Notes: generated by a model from the sequence alone, not told the origin. Counted from the first letter of the stretch, positions 1 to 7,410 are shown. The stretch: DNA of 8,475 nucleotides from Lutibacter sp. (GCA_030748365.1 JASMME010000049.1:1-8475); one strand, 5' to 3'. Made by a program: numbers and translations.

Positions 1-611
1 CGGTCAATCAAGTCCCTGTTCAAAGCATTAAAAATCACTTGTTATTCCAGGCAGCTAGGTACGGTATTACCTATACAGAACACTTGGAGGACTATTATTC
101 ACTTTTTATGGAGGGCAGTACGAACCCGCAGCATAGAGCAGATATCACCCAGGATTATGACCGTTTGCGCTCCCTGTCAGAAGGACAGCCTTCTCCTACA
201 TTTACGGCCTATGAAAATTATCTTGGCGGAACCACTTCGTTGTCCGACCTCAAGGGCTCCTATGTATATATTGATGTTTGGGCTACCTGGTGTGGTCCTT
301 GTAAGTATGAGATTCCTTTTCTGAAGACCTTGGAAAAAAAATACCACGACAAGAACATCACTTTTGTCAGTATTTCCATCGACAAAGCCAAAGACCACGC
401 TGCCTGGAAAGAAATGGTCTCTGCGGAATCTTTAAAAGGGGTACAGCTGTTTGCTGACAATGATTGGAATTCTCAGTTTGTTAAAAATTACCTGATCAAG
501 GGCATTCCCAGGTTTATCCTGCTCGACTCAGAAGGTCAGATCATCAGTGCCAATGCCAAAAGACCTTCAGACCCTGCACTGGCCGAACTACTCGATACAT
601 TACCCATTTAA
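1..611 (+). CDS. TlpA-like thiol-disulfide oxidoreductase, 5' truncated by window edge
   Basis: This is the C-terminal part of a thioredoxin-fold protein. The frame is open with no stop back to base 3, so the gene begins outside the window; a TTG at 39 is in frame but is not a credible start. The visible ~202 residues have a helical region of about 60 residues and then a TlpA/AhpC-TSA type domain beginning near the SEGQPSP motif. The redox motif WCGPC lies at 288-302, and the cis-proline segment GIPRF lies near the C-terminus. Bacteroidota proteins of this type are usually lipoproteins or secreted, and reduce or isomerise disulfides in the periplasm; the signal peptide would lie upstream and is not seen. 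The next gene starts 21 nt downstream and encodes a paralogue with about 57% identity over 145 residues (my hand alignment). The family is clear, but the substrate is unknown. Confidence 0.9.
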   Translation, partial: VNQVPVQSIKNHLLFQAARYGITYTEHLEDYYSLFMEGSTNPQHRADITQDYDRLRSLSEGQPSPTFTAYENYLGGTTSLSDLKGSYVYIDVWATWCGPCKYEIPFLKTLEKKYHDKNITFVSISIDKAKDHAAWKEMVSAESLKGVQLFADNDWNSQFVKNYLIKGIPRFILLDSEGQIISANAKRPSDPALAELLDTLPI

Positions 612-632
612 TATACTTATAAACACAAATCC

Positions 633-1643
633 ATGAAGAACCTCACGATTTTATGCATCGTAACCGTATTACTATCCTGTCAACCTAAAAAAGCCCCCTA
701 TGTTAGTGTACAGGGAAGCTTTGCAAACAGAGACCTCACCCAAGTGACCATCCAGGGACAAGGATTTTCCAAGACCATTGAAGTAGGCGCAGACGGCACT
801 TTTTCCGATACCTTGGCAGTGACTGATGGTATGCACTTGCTGGTGGGTGGGAATGATAGCTATTCCTTGTTTTTGCGAAATGGCTACGACCTGACCATCG
901 AATTTTCGGGCATGCGTATGAGTGATGGAGCCTCCTTCCGTGGAGAAGGGTCGGTCACCAATAACTACATAGACCAGAAAAGGGCCTTTTTTATGGGGGA
1001 AATAGGGAATCCCAGTACTTATTTTGAACTGGAGGAAAAAGCTTTTCAAACTAGCATCGCCCGTACAGAAGCGATGTTGGAAAGCTATGTAAACGAAGCG
1101 CCTGGCCTGGACACGCTCGTTGCCAGGATGGACAAGCGACAGAATAAACTTTTTCTCGATTATATACGGAACAATTATCAGGAGAAGCATCAGTCCATGG
1201 TAAAACTTGCTGAGGGCAAGCCCTCACCGCTGTTTGAAAATTACGAGAATTTCGATGGCAGTCGTACCTCACTGACTGATCTCAGAGGGAAGTATGTTTA
1301 TATAGATGTGTGGGCTACCTGGTGCGCTCCTTGTAAGGCTGAAATACCCCACTTACAAGCCCTAGAAAAGGCTTTTCACGGAAAGAACATTCATTTTGTA
1401 AGCATTTCGGTAGACAGGAAAAATGCCTACCAGTCTTGGAGAGAAATGATCACTGAAAAATCGATGAGCGGTATTCAGCTATATGCTGAGAATAACTTTG
1501 ATGCTGATTTTATCAGGGCCTATGGCATTGATGCCATTCCGCGGTTTATCCTGCTCGATCCCCAAGGCAACATCGTATCAGCAGATGCAGACAGGCCTTC
1601 CAACCCTGCCTTAAAGAAGCAGTTAGAAGCCCTGGGCATTTGA
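633..1643 (+). CDS. TlpA-family thiol-disulfide oxidoreductase lipoprotein
   Basis: This is a complete 336-residue lipoprotein with a C-terminal thioredoxin domain. The start has a short hydrophobic signal peptide ending in lipobox LLSC (lipidated Cys16), which supports the ATG at 633 and predicts a periplasm-facing, membrane-anchored protein. Residues ~22-105 form a beta-rich domain resembling the DUF4369 type often fused to TlpA domains in Bacteroidota. Residues ~110-190 look helical and charged. The TlpA domain covers ~192-336 with redox motif WCAPC (230-234) and cis-Pro303 in AIPRF. The expected role is thiol-disulfide exchange in the periplasm; the partner is unknown. It lies 21 nt after a paralogue on the same strand and is probably cotranscribed with it. 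The two differ between the cysteines (CGPC upstream, CAPC here), which could alter redox potential. A strong terminator follows 22 nt after the stop. Confidence 0.93.
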   Translation: MKNLTILCIVTVLLSCQPKKAPYVSVQGSFANRDLTQVTIQGQGFSKTIEVGADGTFSDTLAVTDGMHLLVGGNDSYSLFLRNGYDLTIEFSGMRMSDGASFRGEGSVTNNYIDQKRAFFMGEIGNPSTYFELEEKAFQTSIARTEAMLESYVNEAPGLDTLVARMDKRQNKLFLDYIRNNYQEKHQSMVKLAEGKPSPLFENYENFDGSRTSLTDLRGKYVYIDVWATWCAPCKAEIPHLQALEKAFHGKNIHFVSISVDRKNAYQSWREMITEKSMSGIQLYAENNFDADFIRAYGIDAIPRFILLDPQGNIVSADADRPSNPALKKQLEALGI

Positions 1644-1665
1644 TATTCCCCACCGATACTTTTAC

Positions 1666-1697
1666 AAATCCTGTACCCTCCGTACAGGATTTTTTTT
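1666..1697 (+). terminator. Rho-independent terminator of the TlpA gene pair
   Basis: A perfect 11-bp stem is formed by 1666-1676 (AAATCCTGTAC) and 1682-1692 (GTACAGGATTT) with a 5-nt loop CCTCC. The T-run spans 1690-1697. It starts 22 nt after the stop of the plus-strand gene and also lies just beyond the end of the convergent nnr gene. On the minus strand the hairpin is the same but is followed only by TTT and then GTAAAA, so it would be a weaker terminator for nnr. Confidence 0.92.
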
Positions 1698-1715
1698 GGA
1701 AGGTATTTGTCCAGA

Positions 1716-3218
1716 TCAGTCTTGAGATAGTTCCCGCCAGGCTGTGGGTAGGTAGTGCAGAATATCCGAGGCCCTAAAAGTTTCACAAGGCCCTTCTCGT
1801 ACTGCGATATCCGCCGTGTGTCCGTGTAGGTATACACCCAGTGCTGCCGCGTTCCAGGGCTTATATCCCTGTGCGATCAGGCCAGTGATCATCCCCGTTA
1901 GGACATCGCCGCTGCCCCCGGTCGATAGGGCGGGGTTTCCCGTGGCATTGATAAGTGTGGAATCGCCTTTAATCAGACAGGTATAAGCATCCTTGATCAC
2001 CAGGATAAGTTGGTATTTTTTTGAAAATTCCCGGGCTTTTTCTAATTTTTCATAGTCATTTTTCCAGGAACCGATCAAGCGTTCTAATTCTTTGGGATGG
2101 GGGGTTAGGACCGTGTTTTCCGGAAGATAATTATACAATTCCGGGTTTTTAGACAGCAGGTTGATGGCATCGGCATCCACTACCAAGGGGCGGGTATTCT
2201 CTCTGATAAAGTGGTCAAAGCCAATCGCTGTTTTTTCACCAGTTCCCATACCTGGACCAATTCCGATGACCGTGGCTTGGGTTCGGACATTGAAGTAGGT
2301 CAATGTTTTGTCATCGTCTACCTCTGTCATCGCTTCCGGTATAGAAACCTGTAGGATTTCATAACCGCATTTGGGTAGGTAGGCTGTTACCAGGCCACTC
2401 CCGGCGTACAGGGCTCCTTTGGTGGCCAGTGTAAGGGCTCCAATTTTCCCGAAACTCCCTCCAATAATCAGCGCATGACCATAGTTCCCTTTGTGCCCCC
2501 ATTGCTTACGGGGTCGGTATAAGGGCTTTGCGGCCATTTTATCGAGCCACTTCTTGCTAGGATGTAATGCTTCGATGCTGTTTTTGTCAAGACCGATATC
2601 GACTACTTCCCAGCGCTTTACAAAGTCTTTGTTGTCTGGAAGTAACAGCCCAATTTTTGGACATTCGAAGGTGAATACATGGTCAGCATGGATGACAGAC
2701 GCTTTATCCGTGACAGGCTGATCAACGAACAATCCGGAGGGAAGGTCAATGGAGAGTATCGTTGCGCCAGAATCGTTTAGGTAACCAATCCATGTTTTTG
2801 CCAGGCCACCAGGGGTACGGTGGAGACCGTTGCCAAATAAGGCATCAATGACCAGGTCTTTTGGATCAATCAGGGGAAAATCATCACTACATGTCACCTC
2901 CTTCGGTGCCTGTCCGAGGGCTTGCAATCGTTTGTGGTTGTAAATAAAATCAGCCGAGTTCTTACCTGTTTTGAGTAGGTAGGCAGTCACCGGCAGTCCT
3001 TGTTCGTATAGCTGTCGTGAAATCACCAGTCCGTCTCCGCCGTTGTTTCCGGGACCACAACACACATGGATATGCTTGAACTGCCCTTGAAAATAGGGTG
3101 TCATTTGCTGAAAGCACCGGCTTGCTGCCTGTTCCATCAGTTCAGTCGAACTAATCTGTTGGCGTTCCATGGTAGCCTTATCGGCTGCCACCATTTCTTT
3201 GGAGGAAAGGATATACAT
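1716..3218 (-). CDS. nnr: Bifunctional NAD(P)H-hydrate epimerase / ADP-dependent NAD(P)H-hydrate dehydratase
   Basis: This enzyme repairs hydrated NADH and NADPH. The N-terminal YjeF_N domain (~1-215) interconverts the R and S hydrates, and the C-terminal ribokinase-like domain (~225-495) dehydrates the S form using ADP. Seen in the sequence are GPGNNGGDG (55-63) and DALFGNGL (125-132) in the epimerase half, with IDLPSG (157-162) carrying the likely catalytic Asp158. The dehydratase half has GGSFGKIGA (253-261), GPGMGTG (321-327), VDADAINLL (347-355), LTPHPKELERL (371-381) and GGSGDVLTG (434-442), with likely catalytic Asp438. The 500-residue length is normal for the fused form. The ATG at 3218 gives a typical N-terminus (YILSSKEM). 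It is the last gene of the minus-strand block, 50 nt after accA, and converges on the TlpA genes. AT-rich sequence precedes it with no clear promoter, so cotranscription with accA is likely. Confidence 0.96.
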   Translation of the reverse strand: MYILSSKEMVAADKATMERQQISSTELMEQAASRCFQQMTPYFQGQFKHIHVCCGPGNNGGDGLVISRQLYEQGLPVTAYLLKTGKNSADFIYNHKRLQALGQAPKEVTCSDDFPLIDPKDLVIDALFGNGLHRTPGGLAKTWIGYLNDSGATILSIDLPSGLFVDQPVTDKASVIHADHVFTFECPKIGLLLPDNKDFVKRWEVVDIGLDKNSIEALHPSKKWLDKMAAKPLYRPRKQWGHKGNYGHALIIGGSFGKIGALTLATKGALYAGSGLVTAYLPKCGYEILQVSIPEAMTEVDDDKTLTYFNVRTQATVIGIGPGMGTGEKTAIGFDHFIRENTRPLVVDADAINLLSKNPELYNYLPENTVLTPHPKELERLIGSWKNDYEKLEKAREFSKKYQLILVIKDAYTCLIKGDSTLINATGNPALSTGGSGDVLTGMITGLIAQGYKPWNAAALGVYLHGHTADIAVREGPCETFRASDILHYLPTAWRELSQD

Positions 3219-3268
3219 TCCTTAAAATTAATAAAAAACGGCACAATGAAGTGGGTCTTTTAGCAATT

Positions 3269-4222
3269 TTATCCTTTAAAGACGCCCATCTCAGCGTATT
3301 TTTCCATCCGTTTTTTAACCAATGCCTTTTCTGAAAGGTCCTTTAGTTCATCATAGGCTTTTAAGATGGTTTTTTTAACCGCTTCAAAAGCCTTGATCCG
3401 ATCGTAATGTGCGCCGCCAAGAGGTTCTTTAATGATGCCGTCAATCAGTTGCTGTTTTTTCATGTCCTCGGCGGTGAGTTTAAGAGCCGCTGCAGCTTCT
3501 TCTTTGTGTTCCCAGCTTCTCCACAAGATAGAGGAGCAGGATTCCGGTGAAATGACCGTATACCAAGTGTTTTCCATCATATATACCTTGTCGCCAACAC
3601 CAATTCCGAGTGCGCCTCCTGAGGCGCCTTCTCCGATAACAATCGTAATGATGGGTGTTTGCAGGCGGGTCATCTCAAAAATATTTCTGGCAATGGCTTC
3701 CCCTTGTCCACGTTCTTCGGCTTCCAGCCCCGGATAGGCTCCAGGAGTATCCAGTAAAGTAACGACGGGGATCTTGAATTTTTCCGCCATTTTCATCAAG
3801 CGCAGGGCTTTTCGGTATCCTTCCGGATTTGACATACCAAAGTTTCGGTATTGCCGTGTTTTGGTGTTGTATCCTTTTTGTTGCCCAATAAACATAAACG
3901 ATTGGTCACCAATTTTCCCCAATCCACCCACCATGGCTTTGTCGTCTCTGACTGTCCTGTCGCCGTGTAGTTCCATAAAGGTTTCTCCAGCCAGGAAATT
4001 AATATGGTCTAAGGTATAAGGCCTGCTCGGATGCCTAGAGAGCTGTACCCGTTGCCAAGCAGTCAGGTTTTTGTAGATGTCTTTTTTGGTTTTTAGTAAT
4101 TTTTTTTCAATGTTCTTACAGCTTTCAGTCATATCAACTTCACTCTCTTTGCCGATCAGAACGCATTTATCCAGTTGTTCTTCTAACTCTTTAATGGGTA
4201 GTTCAAAATCTAAATATTCCAT
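3269..4222 (-). CDS. accA: Acetyl-CoA carboxylase carboxyltransferase subunit alpha
   Basis: This is the alpha subunit of the carboxyltransferase that moves the carboxyl group from carboxybiotin to acetyl-CoA, forming malonyl-CoA for fatty-acid synthesis. It works in the cytoplasm with AccD, which is not in this window. The 317 residues match the usual length (E. coli is about 319). Family motifs are in order: [12 protein letters not shown] (63-74), LHGDR (85-89), [11 protein letters not shown] (133-143), [16 protein letters not shown] (158-173), the oxyanion-hole region [15 protein letters not shown] (197-211), [11 protein letters not shown] (225-235) and EPLGGAH (266-272). The ATG at 4222 gives the expected N-terminal helix starting MEYLDFE. 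The 60-nt gap upstream is the largest between the complete genes of the block and holds a putative promoter and a palindrome, so accA-nnr may have its own transcript as well as read-through from the EamA gene. Confidence 0.98.
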   Translation of the reverse strand: MEYLDFELPIKELEEQLDKCVLIGKESEVDMTESCKNIEKKLLKTKKDIYKNLTAWQRVQLSRHPSRPYTLDHINFLAGETFMELHGDRTVRDDKAMVGGLGKIGDQSFMFIGQQKGYNTKTRQYRNFGMSNPEGYRKALRLMKMAEKFKIPVVTLLDTPGAYPGLEAEERGQGEAIARNIFEMTRLQTPIITIVIGEGASGGALGIGVGDKVYMMENTWYTVISPESCSSILWRSWEHKEEAAAALKLTAEDMKKQQLIDGIIKEPLGGAHYDRIKAFEAVKKTILKAYDELKDLSEKALVKKRMEKYAEMGVFKG

Positions 4223-4247
4223 TGTTGCTTTCGTTTGGTACTACCGA

Positions 4248-4255
4248 CAAATATA
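4248..4255 (-). promoter_or_regulatory. Putative accA promoter -7 box (TATATTTG)
   Basis: On the minus strand the sequence TATATTTG matches the Bacteroidota -7 consensus TAnnTTTG exactly. It would start RNA about 20 nt before the accA ATG, a sensible leader length. The -33 region is weak: TTC instead of TTG at a 19-nt spacing. It lies in the intergenic gap between the EamA gene and accA. A match to a short AT-rich motif can occur by chance. Confidence 0.5.
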
Positions 4256-4273
4256 CTAACTTATCGAAGTTAG
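4256..4273. repeat. Perfect inverted repeat upstream of accA
   Basis: CTAACTT (4256-4262) and AAGTTAG (4267-4273) are perfect reverse complements separated by ATCG. On the minus strand the palindrome sits immediately upstream of, and touching, the putative -7 box of accA, inside the spacer between -33 and -7. It could be an operator or a small RNA hairpin after the EamA gene. It is not followed by a T-run, so it is a poor intrinsic terminator. Confidence 0.55.
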
Positions 4274-4282
4274 GGAATTAAA

Positions 4283-5161
4283 TCAAGGGTTTTTTTTACG
4301 GTTGAGAAGGCCATTTGCTATCACGGTTAACATGATGATGGCTCCCCCCAGGTAGAAGGCTGGACTCATCTTTTCTTTTTCCCCAAAAATAAGGACGGCC
4401 AGTAGAATTCCATAGACGGGCTCTAGGTTTACGGTGAGCATGACTGTATATGGGGTAAGGTATTTCATAATATTGATAGAGGCGATGAATGCATAGGCGG
4501 TGCAAATGCTCCCCAGGATAAGGAGGTACAACAAATCATGGCCCTTTAATACAAAGGTGTCAGGTATAAAACCATTGTTAAACAGCAGGTATGCACTGAT
4601 AAACACGACGCCGAATGAGAGTTGGTAAAATGAGATGATTCCCGCTTCATACCGCTGTATATACAAGCCGTTCAGCACCGAAAAGAGGGCGGAAAGCGCC
4701 GCGGCGATCAGGGCGTAAACTATGCCCAGGCTATACCCGCTGTCAACCCGGAATATAATGTACAATCCTGCCATGACCACCGCCCCGAAAAAGATTTCTG
4801 AAAAACGAATACGCCTCCTAAAAAAAAGGGGTTCAATCAAGGAAGCAAAAAGAGCTCCCGTACTCATGGTTACCAGTGCCACTGAAACATTGGCCACCTT
4901 GATAGCGCTAAAGAAAGCGATCCAGTGTATGGCGATTAACAGCCCCGTAATCATAAATTTGATCAGGGCTTTTGGAGGCACCTTTAAAGGTTTTTTACGG
5001 ATCAGAAAATACACCAATGTGAGGGCAGAAGCAATCAGCATCCGGTACCAAACCAACGGAACGGCATCTATACTAATTAAAGCCCCGAGGATGGCAGTAA
5101 ATCCCCAGATAAAAACCAGTAGGTGAAGGTGTAAATGCTTATTAAGATTGGTTTTGGACAT
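4283..5161 (-). CDS. EamA/DMT-superfamily permease, substrate unknown
   Basis: This is a 292-residue integral inner-membrane protein of the drug/metabolite transporter superfamily, built of two EamA repeats of five helices. I place hydrophobic segments at ~9-29, 34-54, 68-88, 93-113, 122-137, 144-166, 176-194, 209-229, 237-258 and 267-286. The second repeat ends with the typical pattern of helix 9, NLEPVYG followed by IFGEK (245-262). The family includes exporters of amino acids, metabolites and nucleotide sugars, and the sequence alone does not show the substrate. The ATG at 5161 lies inside the end of lptG, giving a 20-nt overlap in a different frame. The next in-frame Met is residue 41, inside the second helix, so the overlapping start is required. 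The overlap suggests translational coupling to lptG. Proteins of this type often lie between lptG and accA in Bacteroidota (from memory). Confidence 0.92.
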   Translation of the reverse strand: MSKTNLNKHLHLHLLVFIWGFTAILGALISIDAVPLVWYRMLIASALTLVYFLIRKKPLKVPPKALIKFMITGLLIAIHWIAFFSAIKVANVSVALVTMSTGALFASLIEPLFFRRRIRFSEIFFGAVVMAGLYIIFRVDSGYSLGIVYALIAAALSALFSVLNGLYIQRYEAGIISFYQLSFGVVFISAYLLFNNGFIPDTFVLKGHDLLYLLILGSICTAYAFIASINIMKYLTPYTVMLTVNLEPVYGILLAVLIFGEKEKMSPAFYLGGAIIMLTVIANGLLNRKKNP

Positions 5162-6236
5162 TCCTGTAATATAAGTAGGCCGCTAATATTCCAAACAGTG
5201 CATTCGGGAACCACACCATCAACAGCGGGTTTTTATCAGCCCCTGCACCCAATACTTCTGATATTTTTAGGAAAAAAATATAGACAAACATCAGGGTGAT
5301 TCCTATGGCGAGATTTTTACCGGTTCCACCCCTTTTTTTCTTAGCGGCCAGTGCCACTGCAATAAAGGTGAGGATATAAGAAGAGATCGGTAGGCTTGTC
5401 CGTTTGTACAATTCCACCAGGTAGGTATTTAGATTGCCGGCGCCCCGGGCCTTCGATTTTTGAATGAACCTGCTCAGTGCCACGGAGTTCATTTCCCTTG
5501 CTAGGTAGTCTACCTGTTGTAGGTCTTCCGGCCTGAAATCGAACAGGGTATCGAGTTGCCTCCCAGTCTCAATAAGGTCTTTTTCTTTTAAAAGCCTTCT
5601 TATTTTGTAATTACTAAGCCGGAACAACGTATCTTTTTCCACCCAACGGATGGTATTGGCCATTAGTTTGTACTTGAGTTGGTTGTTCTCAAAACGCTCA
5701 TAGGAAAAATCGTAGCCAACATCTCTATCCGAATTGTAGTTCTTAAAGTGTACGTATTCTTGGTCGCTCAGTTGCAGGTTGATATTCTGTAAGTTATGGG
5801 CATTGTATTGCTTGTTCTTCAGGTAGGTACGGCTAAATGTCTCAAAAACCTTGTTGCTTTGTGGTACCACAAAATGGTTTGTATACAGGGCAAAAACTGC
5901 GACAATAGTAGCGCCTATAAAATAGGGTTTTAAAAAGCGTGTAAATGAAATTCTGGCAGACTGTATGGCAATAATCTCAGTGTTTGCAGCAATTTTGGAC
6001 GTAAAGAATATTACCGCAATAAACAGGGCCAATGGCATAAATGTATTGCCGTAGATAATGATAAAATTAAGGTAATAATCCTCTATGATGGTCGCCATAC
6101 TGAGGTCTGCATGACGCAGGAACTTATCTACCTTTTCGGAAATATCGATGGCAATGGCGATGGGGAGTAGCAGTGCCAGGATTAGCAGAAAAGTACCTAG
6201 GTACTTCTTTAATAGGTATTTGTCAAGAATTTTCAA
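5142..6236 (-). CDS. lptG: LptF/LptG-family permease (LPS export)
   Basis: This is a YjgP/YjgQ-family permease of the LptB2FG ABC transporter, which extracts lipopolysaccharide from the inner membrane and passes it to the Lpt bridge. The layout is typical over 364 residues: three N-terminal membrane segments (~12-32, 57-79, 103-121), a periplasmic beta-jellyroll region (~125-265), and three C-terminal segments (~284-298, 308-325, 338-357). EKVDKFLRHADL (34-45) resembles the KFVDQL segment of E. coli LptG, which favours LptG over LptF, though Bacteroidota paralogues are easily confused. The conserved ELYKRTSLPIS (275-285) precedes helix 4. The start is TTG at 6236: an in-frame TAA lies six codons upstream with no ATG or GTG between, and the next Met is residue 47, beyond the first helix. 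It begins 5 nt after tgt and overlaps the following gene by 20 nt, so it is firmly inside the operon. Confidence 0.93.
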   Translation of the reverse strand: MKILDKYLLKKYLGTFLLILALLLPIAIAIDISEKVDKFLRHADLSMATIIEDYYLNFIIIYGNTFMPLALFIAVIFFTSKIAANTEIIAIQSARISFTRFLKPYFIGATIVAVFALYTNHFVVPQSNKVFETFSRTYLKNKQYNAHNLQNINLQLSDQEYVHFKNYNSDRDVGYDFSYERFENNQLKYKLMANTIRWVEKDTLFRLSNYKIRRLLKEKDLIETGRQLDTLFDFRPEDLQQVDYLAREMNSVALSRFIQKSKARGAGNLNTYLVELYKRTSLPISSYILTFIAVALAAKKKRGGTGKNLAIGITLMFVYIFFLKISEVLGAGADKNPLLMVWFPNALFGILAAYLYYRNVQNQS

Positions 6237-6241
6237 GACGG

Positions 6242-7372
6242 CTATAATCGTTTATCCATTTGTTTGACCAGGCGGTTTTTCCATTCCGTAAAGTCACCTG
6301 CTAAGATATGTTTTCTCGCTTCACGAACCAACCACAGGTAAAAACCCAGGTTGTGGATAGACGCAATCTGTTTGCCAAGCAGTTCTTTTGAGGCAAACAA
6401 ATGCCTGAGATAGGCTTTGGAATAGTAGGTGTCCACAAAGGTAATCCCCATATCATCTATAGCGGAAAAATCATTTTCCCATTTTTTATTTTTGATATTG
6501 ATGGTGCCGTGGGCGGTAAAGAGCATACCGTTACGGGCATTCCTAGTAGGCATGACACAGTCAAACATATCTATGCCCAGGGCAATATTCTCCAGGATGT
6601 TGATAGGGGTGCCTACGCCCATCAGGTAACGGGGTTTATCCTTTGGTAGTTCATCGGTAACTATGTCCGTCATTTCGTACATCTCTTCTGCAGGTTCTCC
6701 GACTGACAAGCCGCCAATGGCATTCCCTTCTGCCCCTACATCGGCGATAACCTTGGCAGATTCTTTTCTCAGGTCTTTAAAAGTACTTCCCTGTACAATG
6801 GGAAACAGGCTTTGGTTATAATCGTATTCTAAGGGTATTTTTTCCAGGTGGTTTACACAGCGTTTAAGCCAGCGGTGGGTCATGTGCATTGACCTTTTGG
6901 CATAGCTGTATTCGCAGGGGTAAGGGGTGCATTCGTCAAAGGCCATGATGATGTCGGCACCAATTGTTCGCTGAATTTCCATCACATTTTCCGGGGTAAA
7001 GGTGTGGTAAGAGCCATCAATATGACTTTTGAATTTGACCCCTTCTTCTTTTATTTTCCTTCTTCCAGACAAGGAATACACCTGGTAACCACCACTGTCT
7101 GTGAGGATATTTCGGTCCCAGTTCATGAATTTGTGCAGTCCGCCTGCCTGTTTTAGTATGGGAGTTTGCGGACGCAGGTATAAGTGATAGGTATTGCCCA
7201 GGATAATATCGGGCCTAATTTCCTGTTTTAGCTCTGTCTGGTGTACTCCCTTTACCGTAGCCACTGTACCTACCGGCATAAAGATGGGTGTTTCGATGGT
7301 ACCGTGGTCTGTGGTGATAATTCCAGCCCTTGCCTTGCTGTGTATATCGTTGCTTTTTAGTTCAAAATTCAT
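6242..7372 (-). CDS. tgt: tRNA-guanine(34) transglycosylase, lacking the usual zinc cysteines
   Basis: This enzyme swaps guanine-34 of GUN-anticodon tRNAs (Asp, Asn, His, Tyr) for preQ1 in queuosine synthesis. I chose the ATG at 7372 (376 residues); a TTG three codons upstream overlaps a promoter-like box, and bacterial homologues start at the NFEL segment. Catalytic residues are present: Asp92 in LTDSGGYQV, nucleophile Asp271 in FDCVMPTRNARNG, and the base-binding segments AFDEC (144-148), PIVQGS (191-196) and GGLSVGEP (220-227). Cys148 and Val224 are the residues found in preQ1-using bacterial enzymes, whereas queuine-using enzymes differ there. The classical zinc site CxCxxC...H is missing: those positions read Gly309, Thr311 and Asp314, while His340 in SIHNL is kept. 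There is no Cys after residue 272. It lies between rluF (38-nt gap) and lptG (5-nt gap). Confidence 0.97.
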   Translation of the reverse strand: MNFELKSNDIHSKARAGIITTDHGTIETPIFMPVGTVATVKGVHQTELKQEIRPDIILGNTYHLYLRPQTPILKQAGGLHKFMNWDRNILTDSGGYQVYSLSGRRKIKEEGVKFKSHIDGSYHTFTPENVMEIQRTIGADIIMAFDECTPYPCEYSYAKRSMHMTHRWLKRCVNHLEKIPLEYDYNQSLFPIVQGSTFKDLRKESAKVIADVGAEGNAIGGLSVGEPAEEMYEMTDIVTDELPKDKPRYLMGVGTPINILENIALGIDMFDCVMPTRNARNGMLFTAHGTINIKNKKWENDFSAIDDMGITFVDTYYSKAYLRHLFASKELLGKQIASIHNLGFYLWLVREARKHILAGDFTEWKNRLVKQMDKRL

Positions 7373-7378
7373 GGTTGG

Positions 7379-7386
7379 CAAAGATA
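7379..7386 (-). promoter_or_regulatory. Putative tgt promoter -7 box (TATCTTTG)
   Basis: The minus-strand sequence TATCTTTG matches the Bacteroidota -7 consensus TAnnTTTG exactly and ends only 6 nt before the ATG of tgt. If it is active, the transcript would have almost no leader. No TTG is found at the usual 19-21 nt upstream, so the call is tentative. A second near match (TATCTTTC) lies a little further upstream. Confidence 0.35.
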
Positions 7387-7410
7387 GTTTAATAAGATGG
7401 AAAGATATGC

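Noticed and set aside
672..1190. A 172-codon open frame on the minus strand inside the second TlpA gene
   Set aside because: It lies wholly opposite a clear lipoprotein/thioredoxin gene, has no recognisable motif and looks like an antisense shadow.
1520..1837. A 105-codon minus-strand frame bridging the TlpA and nnr 3' ends
   Set aside because: It runs through the strong terminator and overlaps two well-supported genes, with no protein-like features.
2375..2983. Repeated GTAGGTAG strings in nnr (also near 1748) as possible regulatory repeats
   Set aside because: They are in the coding strand complement and reflect repeated Ala-Tyr-Leu and Pro-Thr codons; spacing is irregular.
3219..3268. 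Promoter before nnr based on an AT-rich near match TAATTTTA
   Set aside because: It matches the -7 box in 7 of 8 positions, but the only upstream TTG is about 13 nt away and the RNA would start at the ATG; cotranscription with accA is simpler.
7373..7381. TTG at 7381 as the start of tgt (379 residues)
   Set aside because: It adds only three residues before an ATG that gives the standard bacterial N-terminus, and it overlaps a promoter-like box.
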